From positions 1-64,000 of the forward strand of contig JFHF01000019.1 in NCBI GenBank assembly GCA_000648925.1: DNA of 64,000 nt. The letters run 5' to 3'. Positions 32,313 to 40,465 of the stretch are shown here, in pieces. Every line of letters begins with the position of its first letter. Position 1 is the stretch's first letter. Below the pieces are notes generated by a model, which did no database searches, had not been told where the DNA came from, and saw nothing but the letters and a program-made list of their open reading frames with translations. A program made the translations under genes and the position numbers. The stretch is from Caballeronia jiangsuensis. Lineage in GTDB: Bacteria; Pseudomonadota; Gammaproteobacteria; Burkholderiales; Burkholderiaceae.

Positions 32313-32321
32313 CATAAATAG
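32313..32321 (+). promoter_or_regulatory. Promoter-like element CATAAATAG before HNH gene
   Basis: CATAAATAGAAG lies directly after the terminator and 46 bp before the HNH start. ACATAAATAGAAG occurs also at 25065 on the other strand. Confidence 0.5.
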
Positions 32322-32367
32322 AAGAAACAAACGGGTGATTGGAACCCGGCAAGCAGCGGAAACCAAC

Positions 32368-32871
32368 ATGAAAACAATGACACAGAAGGCTCTCAAAGAA
32401 GCCCTCCACTACAATCCCGAAACAGGGATTTTCACATTCCTCAAGAGCATGGGCTCTAGCCGTAAAGGCAAGCAGGTTGGCCACAACAACCCTAAGCGCT
32501 ACGTCAGCATCACGCTAAACGGCGTCACTTTTTACGCCCATCGCTTAGCGTTCCTATACATGACTGGCGCATTCCCAAAGGAAGCAACAGATCACATCAA
32601 CCGCAATCGCAGCGACAACCGTTGGTGCAATCTGCGCGCAGTCTCAATCGCTGAGAACAACCAGAACTATTCCCTCCGCAAAGACAACACATCTGGTTAT
32701 CGCGGCGTAAGCTTCCACAAGAACAAGAAGAAGTGGCTCGCTTACATCGTGATCAATAAGAAGCGCAATGACTTGGGTTATTTCGACACCGCAGCAGAAG
32801 CAGGCGCAGTGGCGGACGCAGCACGTAGCAAACACTTTGTTGCCTACGTTTCAACAACTACAGGGGCATAA
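32368..32871 (+). CDS. HNH homing endonuclease with AP2-like domain
   Basis: A 167-residue protein starting at the ATG at 32368; the longer frame crosses the terminator and promoter-like element. The HNH core (ATDHINRNRSDNRWCNLRAVSIAENNQN) lies near residues 70-98. An AP2-type unit follows (GYRGVSFHKNKKKWLAYIVINKKRNDLGYFDTAAEAG). It has the same domain order as the HNH at 17668 but is clearly diverged. It sits just before the tail-fibre block with its own promoter-like element, as a free-standing selfish gene would. Confidence 0.86.
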   Translation: MKTMTQKALKEALHYNPETGIFTFLKSMGSSRKGKQVGHNNPKRYVSITLNGVTFYAHRLAFLYMTGAFPKEATDHINRNRSDNRWCNLRAVSIAENNQNYSLRKDNTSGYRGVSFHKNKKKWLAYIVINKKRNDLGYFDTAAEAGAVADAARSKHFVAYVSTTTGA

Positions 32872-32873
32872 GA

Positions 32874-33230
32874 GTGCCATACGATTTCTACCAAGGTAGT
32901 TCATTCAACTATGCAGGATCGCTCGATGGTTTGGGCGCTTCATTCCCAGACGGCCAGCAACCGGACTACAGTCAGTGGGCGGTCAATGCATGGTTGTATG
33001 ACCAGACCCAAACCCAGCTAATCGCGACGATTCCTGTTGCGAATATTTCGAACCCGCTAGTACCCGCTAGCAATGGGCTTTACACGATCAGCGTACCAAG
33101 CTCAGTGACAGCGCAATGGCCTATTGGCAAAGCCGCTTTCTTCATCCAAATAACAACCGATGCAGGTGCAGTCCTCCGAAAGGGACCGGAATGGATTCGC
33201 ATTAAGGCATACCCAGGAACAAACCTATGA
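32874..33230 (+). CDS. Small tail-associated protein upstream of fibre
   Basis: A 118-residue protein starting at GTG (32874), two bases after the HNH stop. It is beta-rich throughout (AVNAWLYDQTQTQLIATIPVANI, GLYTISVPSSVTAQWPIGKAAFFIQITTDAGAVLRKGPEWIRI). This pattern is seen in small immunoglobulin-like or fibre-attachment proteins encoded before tail fibres. Its stop overlaps the fibre start (ATGAG). The role as adaptor or fibre partner is inferred from order. Confidence 0.55.
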   Translation: MPYDFYQGSSFNYAGSLDGLGASFPDGQQPDYSQWAVNAWLYDQTQTQLIATIPVANISNPLVPASNGLYTISVPSSVTAQWPIGKAAFFIQITTDAGAVLRKGPEWIRIKAYPGTNL

Positions 33231-36200
33231 GCGATATTAACAACGACAATTCACAGCTCATCTTCACGCTTGACGGAGATAAGAACCAGATTGCAGCAAA
33301 CTTTGGCGCGTTCTTGCCAATGCAGTTGCCCGGCACTCTGCAAGACATGGTGAACACCATCGCTGATGCGCAAACATCAGTTCAAGGTGCGAGCGACGCG
33401 GCAAACACTGCGACAGCACAAGCTAATGCGGCACAGGCAAGCGCGAATAACTCAGCAGCAAGTGCAGCACAGGCACAGACCTACGCGACAACTGCCACAA
33501 CGCAGGCTTCAAACGCTTCCACTAGCGCGACAAATGCGGCATCTAGCGCGAGCGCAGCAAAGTCATCCGAGAACAACTCAAAGACTTCTGAGAACAACGC
33601 AAGTACAAGCGCAGGCGCGGCATCACAAAGCCAAACAGCAGCCGCAACATCAGCAACTAACGCCGCTAGCAGCGCAACAGCAGCAGCGTCAAGCGCCTCG
33701 GCAGCAGCATCAAGCCAAACTGCGGCAGCAAGCAGCGCAACAGCAGCGGCATCAAGCCAATCAGCGGCAAGTAATTCAGCCACTAATGCAGCGAACAGTG
33801 CAACAGCGGCTTCCGGCTCTGCAAGTACGGCTTCAACCCAAGCTACAAATTCTGGCAACAGCGCGACAGCAGCGGCTACATCAGCCAGCAATGCTGCAAC
33901 TAGCGCAACGTCAGCTTCTACTTCCGCGGGTACAGCCACAACACAAGCGACCAACGCTAGCAACTCCGCATCAGCAGCGGCTACATCAGCCAGCAATGCG
34001 GCAACTAGCGCGACAAACGCGGCAGCTTCTGCGAACTCATATAACGGCCTTGTGACCGTTCCTGTTACCTCGTCAGCAATGACACTGACAACTGCTCAGT
34101 TTGGTAACGGCATGATCATCTTCACTGGCGCATTGACAGCGAATACAACGATTACCGTCCCTGCTACTGCTCACCCATTCATTGCGGTCAACAACACGAC
34201 AGGCCTTTACACCCTGACGTTCGCAATGACTGGCGGTTCAAAGACCGTTACCGTGCCACAAAGCAAAGCTGGCTCCCTGTATTGCGATGGCTCTACAGGT
34301 GTTGCCGGTGCTTCATCAAGCACATCAGGTCTTCAGTTCGCAAAGCACACAGAAGTCTCCGCAAACACTACGCTTGATCTGTCATACGCAGGTTCAATCG
34401 TATTTGTTAAGACAGCGGGCGTCACGATTACATTGCCAGTTGCAGCCGCTTATCAAGCAGGTGCAGGCGTGGCGATTGTCAACTACTCAGGCGGTGCAAT
34501 CACAGTAGCGGTACAAGGCTCCGACAAGACAGATTTGGGAACATCGCTCAGCTTGTACGTGTGCGACAACATGTTCTTCGAATCAACTGGTGCGGCAGCG
34601 GGATCATCCTCAAGCGGCGTGAACTGGAAGATCGCAAGCTACACAAACTGGTTTGCACCAAACGTCTATGGTGTGAACCTGCTTAGTGGCTCCATCAAGT
34701 TCCCAGACGGCACAACACAGAGCACAGCAAACAGCACTACAGCGCCAACTAGCACCCGTTACACACCTGCTAATACGGCAACAAAGATTGTCACAGCAGG
34801 CTATAACGCGGGCTTCGTGCAGGTCTATCAAAACGGCGTGCGTTTGATCCCGGGCGATGACTTCACAGCGACAGACGGCATCAACGTCAATCTGACAGTA
34901 GCAGCAAACGGCACTGACCAATACGAAGTGCTGACGCAAGTTACCTACACGCCATCAATGGCAATTCAACCAACGTCTGTGCAATACACACCGGGCGCTG
35001 GTGCTTCATCGATCACCGTATCTCCATATTCAGTCGGCTATGTTGACGTGTACATGAACGGTGCGCGTTTGTTAACCGGTGTCGACTACACAGCAACAGA
35101 TGGCGCAACTATCCAGTTCAATAACTTTACATCTGCTGCAACAGACTCATTCGAAGTTGTTACTAAGACACCAGTAGCAGTAAGCGGAATGCTTCCTTTG
35201 GTCGGCGGCACAATGAGCGGCAACCTTGGTCTTAGCTCTGGCGGCTTGATCACCGGTGACTTCAGCAATGCGACATACGCGAACCGCACATACTTCCAAA
35301 CCAGCACTGCTAACTCGACAACTTCTGTAGCCGCTATTCCAAACGGCACCGGAACTACCGCGCAAATTGCAGCGTACAGCAATAGCTCACCGGCAGGCGC
35401 TACGCCAGTATTCCAAATGGCACGCTTGGGAGTGACAAACGCATCAAACGTGTACTTGGACACTACATCGTTCGGTGGTGCATCAGTCTTGCCTCTAGTT
35501 CTGCAAACAGCGGGAACGACACGATTGACCATTGAACCAGTTACCGGCGCAGTTGGTATCAACAAGACACCAAGCGCTACTTCCGCACCACGTTTTCAAG
35601 TTGCTGGTGGTGTTAGTGCGGAAGGCTTCGATACTGGTGGCGCACAACTCCGCATTCTTAACACAAGTGCAAGTGGTTACTCAACGATGTTCCGTGATGA
35701 TGGTTCGTCACTGTACTTGCTTCACTCAACAACGCCATACGGTTCATACAACACGTCGCGTCCACTCACACTTGAGCACGCAACCGGCAACCTGTTCCTG
35801 ACAACCGATGGTTCGGCTTACACCACCATTGGTACAACCGCTCGTCTGTCAGCGGCAACGCTTTCAATCGCAAGTGCTGGTGCTGGTGCCCCTCTTGCAT
35901 TGCGTAATAGCGGTTCCACGGGTGGTAGTTACTGGATTACTGGCCCTGATACCTCAAACAGTTTCGTCGTGTACAACCAGAGCGGCATAGGTGCATTCAT
36001 TGGTAACGGTGGCACTGGTTGGGCAGCTAACTCCGACGAACGTTTGAAAAACGTTCGCAGCCAGATCACAGGAGCTTTGGACGCTGTAGCAACGCTGGAG
36101 ACTGTGCGCTACACATGGAAGGCTGACGACGACTACAACACCGCGTACGACTTGCCAGACGACTCACGCGTCTATGTAGGTTGCTTGGCGCAGGAGGTTC

Positions 36201-36385
36201 AAGCAGTCCTCCCAGAAGCCGTCACAACCGCTCCTAACGGTTATCTCGCTGTGGAATATACGGCACTGATTCCGCTGGCACTTTCCGCGATCAAAGAACT
36301 TAAGACTGCTAATGAAACATTAAATCAACAAATCGCATCAATGCAAGCAGCTATTGACGCAATCAACAAGAAACTAGGGAGCTAA
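33227..36385 (+). CDS. Tail fibre with self-cleaving S74 chaperone domain
   Basis: A 1052-residue fibre protein. Residues 1-45 may attach it to the virion. Residues about 45-270 are a low-complexity Ala/Ser/Thr/Asn/Gln repeat forming a shaft. Two related domains near 500-640 share RYTPANTATKIV / QYTPGAGASSIT and YQNGVRLIPGDDFTATDG / YMNGARLLTGVDYTATDG. The C-terminal S74 domain has the NSDERLK motif: Ser936 and Lys941 are spaced like the catalytic pair of phage endosialidases. Cleavage before Ser936 would release a 117-residue chaperone ending in a coiled coil. It is the host-binding fibre. Confidence 0.85.
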   Translation: MSDINNDNSQLIFTLDGDKNQIAANFGAFLPMQLPGTLQDMVNTIADAQTSVQGASDAANTATAQANAAQASANNSAASAAQAQTYATTATTQASNASTSATNAASSASAAKSSENNSKTSENNASTSAGAASQSQTAAATSATNAASSATAAASSASAAASSQTAAASSATAAASSQSAASNSATNAANSATAASGSASTASTQATNSGNSATAAATSASNAATSATSASTSAGTATTQATNASNSASAAATSASNAATSATNAAASANSYNGLVTVPVTSSAMTLTTAQFGNGMIIFTGALTANTTITVPATAHPFIAVNNTTGLYTLTFAMTGGSKTVTVPQSKAGSLYCDGSTGVAGASSSTSGLQFAKHTEVSANTTLDLSYAGSIVFVKTAGVTITLPVAAAYQAGAGVAIVNYSGGAITVAVQGSDKTDLGTSLSLYVCDNMFFESTGAAAGSSSSGVNWKIASYTNWFAPNVYGVNLLSGSIKFPDGTTQSTANSTTAPTSTRYTPANTATKIVTAGYNAGFVQVYQNGVRLIPGDDFTATDGINVNLTVAANGTDQYEVLTQVTYTPSMAIQPTSVQYTPGAGASSITVSPYSVGYVDVYMNGARLLTGVDYTATDGATIQFNNFTSAATDSFEVVTKTPVAVSGMLPLVGGTMSGNLGLSSGGLITGDFSNATYANRTYFQTSTANSTTSVAAIPNGTGTTAQIAAYSNSSPAGATPVFQMARLGVTNASNVYLDTTSFGGASVLPLVLQTAGTTRLTIEPVTGAVGINKTPSATSAPRFQVAGGVSAEGFDTGGAQLRILNTSASGYSTMFRDDGSSLYLLHSTTPYGSYNTSRPLTLEHATGNLFLTTDGSAYTTIGTTARLSAATLSIASAGAGAPLALRNSGSTGGSYWITGPDTSNSFVVYNQSGIGAFIGNGGTGWAANSDERLKNVRSQITGALDAVATLETVRYTWKADDDYNTAYDLPDDSRVYVGCLAQEVQAVLPEAVTTAPNGYLAVEYTALIPLALSAIKELKTANETLNQQIASMQAAIDAINKKLGS
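33366..34045 (+). repeat. Low-complexity Ala/Ser/Thr repeat DNA in fibre gene
   Basis: About 680 bp of imperfect short repeats of GC(A)/AGC/ACA codons encode the fibre shaft. Longer near-identical units such as GCTACATCAGCCAGCAATGC occur twice (about 33885 and 33980). This is a likely site for length change by recombination or replication slippage. Confidence 0.7.
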
Positions 36386-36387
36386 GA

Positions 36388-37398
36388 GTGACATCGCAAG
36401 CCTTCAACATGGCTCGTGAAGTGGACATCTACAACGGTGTCCCCTTTTCGAACCGCAATTTCATCACAGACGGCAACTTCGACTTCTGGCAGTTGGGTTC
36501 AGCCACACTGCCAGCAGCAACACTGAGTAACACTACAGCAACGATGTTCTATGAATATAGCGGTGCTGGTGGAGCAACCACAGTCAGTTCGTCAAGCTGG
36601 AATGGTGCTGAGCCTGTGGCTATGGCTACGCCAGCCAATAACTATCTGACGTTCCAGCAGACAACCGCCAGCACTGGCACAGTTGCCGCAAGTACAGCTC
36701 CGTATGTGCAACATCGCATCGAATCAACTAAGAGTCTAGCTGGACGTTCAGCGACATTTAGTTGCTGGTTGTGGTGTAGTTCGGGGACACAAACCATCAC
36801 GAACTTACTCGTGCGCCAGAACTTCGGTACAGGTGGTTCACCATCAACATCAGTGATCGTTGACACTGCGGTCAACTGGACCATCACAACAACACCAACT
36901 CGATTTAGTGCTCGCGTTGATCTGCCAAGCGTTGCAGGTAAAACCGTTGGTACAAACGGCAACGACTATCTGGCTATTGGAATTTGGTTCCCCCCAGGCG
37001 CCACATACACCATCGGTACAGCGCAATGGCAGCTTGAGCAATGTAGTCCGAACGCTCCTGCTACCGGTCTACCAACAGCGTTCGAATACAGATGTCGTCA
37101 AGCGGAATACGCTCGTGTTTGCCGCTACTACGAAACAGGTGTAGAGCCATTCAAGTACATCTCAGGTCTGACAGGCGTGACTGGCGCGTACGACACAGTG
37201 CCGTTTCTAGTGCATAAGCGTGCAGCCCCTACGATGACATTGACTGGCTGGAAGTACTACGCCGGTGGCACCGACACTGTTTTCACGCCGACGAACGTTT
37301 ATGGTGGCTACGACGGCTTTACGTTCCAAGGATTGTCACTGACAAACTGGTGCGGATGGGATGGTGCTGGTACATGGGTAGCAGACGCACGTCTGTAA
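36388..37398 (+). CDS. Tail fibre/receptor-binding type protein
   Basis: A 336-residue protein starting at GTG after GGGAGCTAAGA. The N-terminal part has NRNFITDGNFDFWQLG, typical of a fibre or carbohydrate-binding jelly roll. The later YRCRQAEYARVCRYYETG and VPFLVHKRAAPTMTLTG are hallmark segments of phage fibre tip proteins. No signal peptide is present. It lies between the two S74-bearing proteins, so it is probably part of the same receptor-binding assembly. It lacks its own chaperone domain. Confidence 0.72.
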   Translation: MTSQAFNMAREVDIYNGVPFSNRNFITDGNFDFWQLGSATLPAATLSNTTATMFYEYSGAGGATTVSSSSWNGAEPVAMATPANNYLTFQQTTASTGTVAASTAPYVQHRIESTKSLAGRSATFSCWLWCSSGTQTITNLLVRQNFGTGGSPSTSVIVDTAVNWTITTTPTRFSARVDLPSVAGKTVGTNGNDYLAIGIWFPPGATYTIGTAQWQLEQCSPNAPATGLPTAFEYRCRQAEYARVCRYYETGVEPFKYISGLTGVTGAYDTVPFLVHKRAAPTMTLTGWKYYAGGTDTVFTPTNVYGGYDGFTFQGLSLTNWCGWDGAGTWVADARL

Positions 37399-37426
37399 TT
37401 GTTAGAACTACTATAAGAATAATAAA

Positions 37427-38512
37427 ATGAGTAACGCAAATTTAACGGCTCGTGCTGCTGACCTAAATGCAGCATCTACATTCGCGGGCAACAAGACGTT
37501 CAGCAACAACGTCACAATCGGTGGTGGGATTTATGTAAATGGTGGGTCTATCGAACTTGGTTCAACTACTACAGTACAGACACCGTTCATCGATTTCCAC
37601 AGCACCGCATCAGCTAATGACTACGACTCCCGCATTATTGCGACAGGGGGCATTAACGGTACAGCGGGTGCAGGAGCACTCAGCTATGTTGCAACGGGTG
37701 GTCACACATTTACCGGCACAACGCAGTTCACTTCATCAAACGTCAAGCTGTACAGCACTACGGTTCTCAGCCCATACCTCTATCTGATTGCAAACAGCGG
37801 CGGGTTCACCCCTTTCATTCGCGGTAATGCGTCCAGTGCAGCGATTGAGTTTGTCAACAGCGCGAATACGGCGGTGAACTTGACTGTAGGTGATAGCGGC
37901 ACTATCGCAGCTCGCCAAACGCTGACCGTTGGGAATGCGGTCAACGCTAACAAGGTGATCATCAGTTATTTCGGCCCCGGCTATGGTGCGGGTATCGTGT
38001 GTAACGCGTATGTTGACGGCGCTACGGCGCTGATGACTACATCAACTGGCGGTTCTACTGCTGGTTCTGTTGTGATCAACGGCACGACTACCGCATACAA
38101 CACGTCATCAGACTACCGCATCAAGAGCAACTATGTGCCAATTACTGGCGCACGTGACACGGTCAACGCGATCAAGTTCTACAACGGCAACATTGCAGAA
38201 CGCGACGACAAGATCGACTACGTTATTGCGCACGAACTGCAAGAAGTGGTGCCATTTGCAGTGCACGGAACCAAGGATGCAATGGGCGACTGGTATCCGG
38301 TGTACAGAGACGGTTTCGATCCAGCTACGCAAGAAGTCACACCTGATGATGTAATCGACGTCAAGCAAGCTCTTGACCTGCAGGCAGTGGACTACTCAAA
38401 GCTAGTGCCACGTATCGGTGCAGCAGTGCAGGAGCAAGACGCAATCATTGTGCAGTTGCAAGCTCAAGTAGCAGACCTGCTGACACGCATTGCAGCACTG
38501 GAAGCAAAGTAA
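37427..38512 (+). CDS. Second tail protein with S74 chaperone domain
   Basis: A 361-residue protein. The N terminus (LTARAADLNAASTFAGNKTFSNNVTIGGGIYVNGG) is beta-helical in character. The C-terminal S74 domain has SSDYRIK, with Ser228 and Lys233 in the catalytic spacing. DYVIAHELQEVVPFAVHG and a C-terminal coiled coil (QLQAQVADLLTRIAALEAK) follow. Cleavage would remove 134 residues. It starts after a TATAAGAATAATAAA leader. With the 1052-residue fibre it gives two independently matured trimeric tail proteins. Confidence 0.82.
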   Translation: MSNANLTARAADLNAASTFAGNKTFSNNVTIGGGIYVNGGSIELGSTTTVQTPFIDFHSTASANDYDSRIIATGGINGTAGAGALSYVATGGHTFTGTTQFTSSNVKLYSTTVLSPYLYLIANSGGFTPFIRGNASSAAIEFVNSANTAVNLTVGDSGTIAARQTLTVGNAVNANKVIISYFGPGYGAGIVCNAYVDGATALMTTSTGGSTAGSVVINGTTTAYNTSSDYRIKSNYVPITGARDTVNAIKFYNGNIAERDDKIDYVIAHELQEVVPFAVHGTKDAMGDWYPVYRDGFDPATQEVTPDDVIDVKQALDLQAVDYSKLVPRIGAAVQEQDAIIVQLQAQVADLLTRIAALEAK

Positions 38513-38568
38513 GCATAGAATCCGGGCACGCATCTTCGTAGCCTCGGACAAGGCGATGCGTTTTACAA

Positions 38569-38602
38569 GGGAACAGTCAAGCGCTGTTCCCCTTTTTCTT
38601 TT
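38569..38602 (+). terminator. Terminator after tail-fibre block
   Basis: An 8-bp stem GGGAACAG/CTGTTCCC with a 7-base loop is followed by CTTTTTCTTTT on the plus strand. Confidence 0.85.
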
Positions 38603-38613
38603 CAAATGACGAA

Positions 38614-38631
38614 GGGGCCTAATTAGGCCCC
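38614..38631. terminator. 18-bp perfect palindrome, likely terminator for the minus-strand gene
   Basis: GGGGCCTAATTAGGCCCC is a perfect palindrome 22 bp beyond the stop of the minus-strand 61-residue gene. A TTTTC follows on the plus strand and a weaker T-containing stretch on the minus strand, so it may act in both directions. Confidence 0.65.
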
Positions 38632-38652
38632 TTTTCTCGTATTACTTAACGA

Positions 38653-38838
38653 TCACAGCAACTTCGCGATCGCTACTGCCGCCCCGATCACAAGTGACGC
38701 AAACGTAGCGCCCCACACAAAGGGCATCCACATTCGTTCAGTGCGTATCTTGGCTGTCTCTTGGATCAGCTTGGAGTTGGTAGCGCGGATCAGCTCCAGA
38801 TCTGCCTCAAACTTGAGAATGTCCATCTGCTCTCTCAC
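38653..38838 (-). CDS. Tail-anchored small membrane protein
   Basis: A 61-residue protein starting at GTG, with AAAGGAG eight bases upstream (an ATG four codons later is possible). A charged helix (LKFEADLELIRATNSKLIQETAKIRTERM) leads into one C-terminal membrane segment (FVWGATFASLVIGAAVAIAKLL). This topology resembles small phage lysis or holin-accessory proteins, and also the 125-residue protein at 25155. It is read leftward, opposite to the fibre block. Confidence 0.6.
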   Translation of the reverse strand: MREQMDILKFEADLELIRATNSKLIQETAKIRTERMWMPFVWGATFASLVIGAAVAIAKLL

Positions 38839-38874
38839 GGTCGTTGCTCCTTTGTATGTTATAGCACAAACGCC

Positions 38875-39105
38875 TTACAGTTGCGGACGACCGTCGGTGT
38901 ACTCGATGGTCTCGGTGAGTTGCAACGCAGCTACCTTCGCAATCTCAGTCTTCCCAAACCAGATGATGAACAGACCGGGTTCTGCGGGTGAACGCTGCAC
39001 CTTGCACTTCTTGCCAACTTTGTGCGTGCGACCAACACCGAAACCGATGTATTTCGACTCGATCTCTTTCTTCAGTTTTGCGGGACGGGGAAGTTCGTAG
39101 GACAT
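38875..39105 (-). CDS. Small basic phage protein, unknown
   Basis: A 76-residue basic protein; the ATG at 39105 follows GAAGGAAAGCTAACC. It is beta-rich with many Lys and Arg (PRPAKLKKEIESKYIGFGVGRTHKVGKKCKVQRS). It is the upstream partner of the 61-residue membrane protein and starts from the divergent region at 39106-39318. Not recognised; possible nucleic-acid binder. Confidence 0.58.
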   Translation of the reverse strand: MSYELPRPAKLKKEIESKYIGFGVGRTHKVGKKCKVQRSPAEPGLFIIWFGKTEIAKVAALQLTETIEYTDGRPQL

Positions 39106-39318
39106 GGTTAGCTTTCCTTCAATTGTTGTGTTGTTTACCACGTTCTGAGGATACGTTCTGGCACCAACCAATCAATGCCTACGTCATTTGGTTTTCCTAA
39201 TTGGCTGCATGGTTGCTTTGGAACAACCAATTGATACCGCTGATTCTTTGCTTGCTTGGTTGCCACACGAACTTACCATCTACACATGGTAGGTAAACAA
39301 CTGAGGATCACTAAACAA
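39106..39318. promoter_or_regulatory. Divergent control region with repeated CAACCAAT boxes
   Basis: There are 213 bp between divergent genes. CAACCAATCAATGCC (39165-39179) and CAACCAATTGATACC (39224-39238) are near-identical direct repeats 59 bp apart. Several further ATTGG/GGTTG half-sites lie between them, including GGTTG-CTTTGGAA-CAACC. A TACCAT-CTACAC-ATGGTA hairpin lies at 39274-39291. The layout resembles operators for a phage regulator, but the binding protein is not identified. Confidence 0.45.
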
Positions 39319-39549
39319 ATGAAGGTCGAATTTAGCATTAACAAGTTCATGTTCAGTCACGCAAAAGCGCCCAAGGGCTTCGGTATGTGGCTGTTTGAGG
39401 CACACATTGCAGGCGACAAAGTGGAGTTGAGCACGCCCCACGCAATGACCTACGGCGAAGCAAAGAAAGAGATCACCAAGCAAGTGCGTGACATTGCAGC
39501 AAAGCAAGACTTGGTGCTTTCCACTGTGTACGTTGTTGTTCTCCCCTGA
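39319..39549 (+). CDS. Small phage protein, unknown
   Basis: A 76-residue protein (ATG at 39319; another ATG at 39286 lies within a hairpin). Mixed alpha/beta with many Lys (FMFSHAKAPKGFGMWLFEAHIAGDKVELSTPHAMTYGEAKKEITKQVRDIA). It is the first of four plus-strand genes running toward the integrase. Not recognised. Confidence 0.58.
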   Translation: MKVEFSINKFMFSHAKAPKGFGMWLFEAHIAGDKVELSTPHAMTYGEAKKEITKQVRDIAAKQDLVLSTVYVVVLP

Positions 39550-39556
39550 GGCACAT

Positions 39557-39757
39557 ATGCAAACGATCCGCACTTTCCCAATCAGCAACGGCAGCGAAAT
39601 CAGCATGTACGAAGTCATCGACTGCAAAACCGGCAAACGCGTTGGCAAGCCCTACGCAACTCGCGTTGCTGCATCCCGTCGCGCAGACAAGCTTGATCTG
39701 GAATATGGCGCTATCCGCTACAACGTGCGCCGTGTTGAAGCAAAACAAGGGGAATGA
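39557..39757 (+). CDS. Small basic phage protein, unknown
   Basis: A 66-residue protein starting at the ATG after CTGAGGCACAT. Beta-strand rich N terminus (IRTFPISNGSEISMYEVIDCKTGKRVGK) and a basic helix (RVAASRRADKLDLEYGAIRYNVRRVEAK). It overlaps the next gene's first possible start by four bases. Not recognised. Confidence 0.58.
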   Translation: MQTIRTFPISNGSEISMYEVIDCKTGKRVGKPYATRVAASRRADKLDLEYGAIRYNVRRVEAKQGE

Positions 39758-40236
39758 ACATGGAAAAGCAACTTTCGATGACGCCCGATGCAATCCGCAA
39801 GCGTGCCAAACGTGCTGCTGAGAAAGCAGCAACGCAACCGCAACTTGAAATCGTTGAAGAACAAGCTGCTCCGATCAACGACAAGGAAGTGCAGATCGTA
39901 AAAGTAGGTCACGCGCTGTTGCATCACAGGGATGGCACTGTGACCAAAGACAGCATTTGGGGCATTGCGCGCATTGGCAAACATCTCGTCAAGTTCTACG
40001 GACGGCGCAACGCAACACCCAGATTCCGCATTGAGAAGGAAGACGGCTTGGACGACGCACTGAAGCTGTTTGAACTGAAGAAGCTTGGGCAAGACGTTAA
40101 GAAGCTAGTGCATCTGGAACTTGACGCAGCAGCACAGTTTGAACTACTCGGCAAGGACTTCAACGACACGCTTGCAACACAGTTCTTTAAAGCTGTTGTG
40201 GAAGGCAAGGTTGATCGACGCGCAATTGACGAATAA
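39754..40236 (+). CDS. Phage protein, unknown, basic N terminus
   Basis: A 160-residue protein. The ATG at 39754 overlaps the upstream stop; the ATG at 39760 is also possible because AAGGGG precedes it. The N-terminal MTPDAIRKRAKRAAEKAA is a short basic motif similar to the helicase C terminus. A beta section (VQIVKVGHALLHHRDGTVTKDSIWGIARIGKHLVKFYGRR) follows, then a helical C terminus (DALKLFELKKLGQDVKKLVHLELDAAAQFELL). Size and charge would suit a DNA-associated protein. No family was recognised. Confidence 0.6.
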   Translation: MNMEKQLSMTPDAIRKRAKRAAEKAATQPQLEIVEEQAAPINDKEVQIVKVGHALLHHRDGTVTKDSIWGIARIGKHLVKFYGRRNATPRFRIEKEDGLDDALKLFELKKLGQDVKKLVHLELDAAAQFELLGKDFNDTLATQFFKAVVEGKVDRRAIDE

Positions 40237-40251
40237 CACGAGGACACTGAC

Positions 40252-40446
40252 ATGCATAACTTCACCATCCTGTACGAAGACGCAGAAGTAGCACACGCCG
40301 AAGCTGAACGCTTTGAAGATGCACGCGAGCAAGCGCTGTTCGATCTGTTCAACAGCATCTACGCAGAAGTGGCTAACGACTGCACGTTCAGCGCAACGCA
40401 TCCCACGCACGTAATCCACAAGGTGACTGGTCCGCTGTTCCTGTAA
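40252..40446 (+). CDS. Small acidic phage protein, unknown
   Basis: A 64-residue protein with an acidic helical centre (EDAEVAHAEAERFEDAREQALFDLFNSIYAEV) and an EDA-x-x-x-ALFDLF segment that loosely resembles the FKL-F family motif, here in the middle. The start follows ACGAGGACACTGAC. A strong terminator follows its stop and faces the convergent integrase gene. Confidence 0.55.
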   Translation: MHNFTILYEDAEVAHAEAERFEDAREQALFDLFNSIYAEVANDCTFSATHPTHVIHKVTGPLFL

Positions 40447-40465
40447 GACACGCTGCAAACAACAA

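Noticed and set aside
33366..34045. Possible CRISPR-like or tandem repeat array
   Set aside because: The repeats are codon-level, in frame and irregular, encoding the fibre shaft; there are no constant repeats separated by unique spacers. No CRISPR array was seen anywhere in the window.
33227..38512. Diversity-generating retroelement acting on the fibre genes
   Set aside because: No reverse transcriptase gene and no template repeat matching the fibre-tip coding ends could be found in the window.
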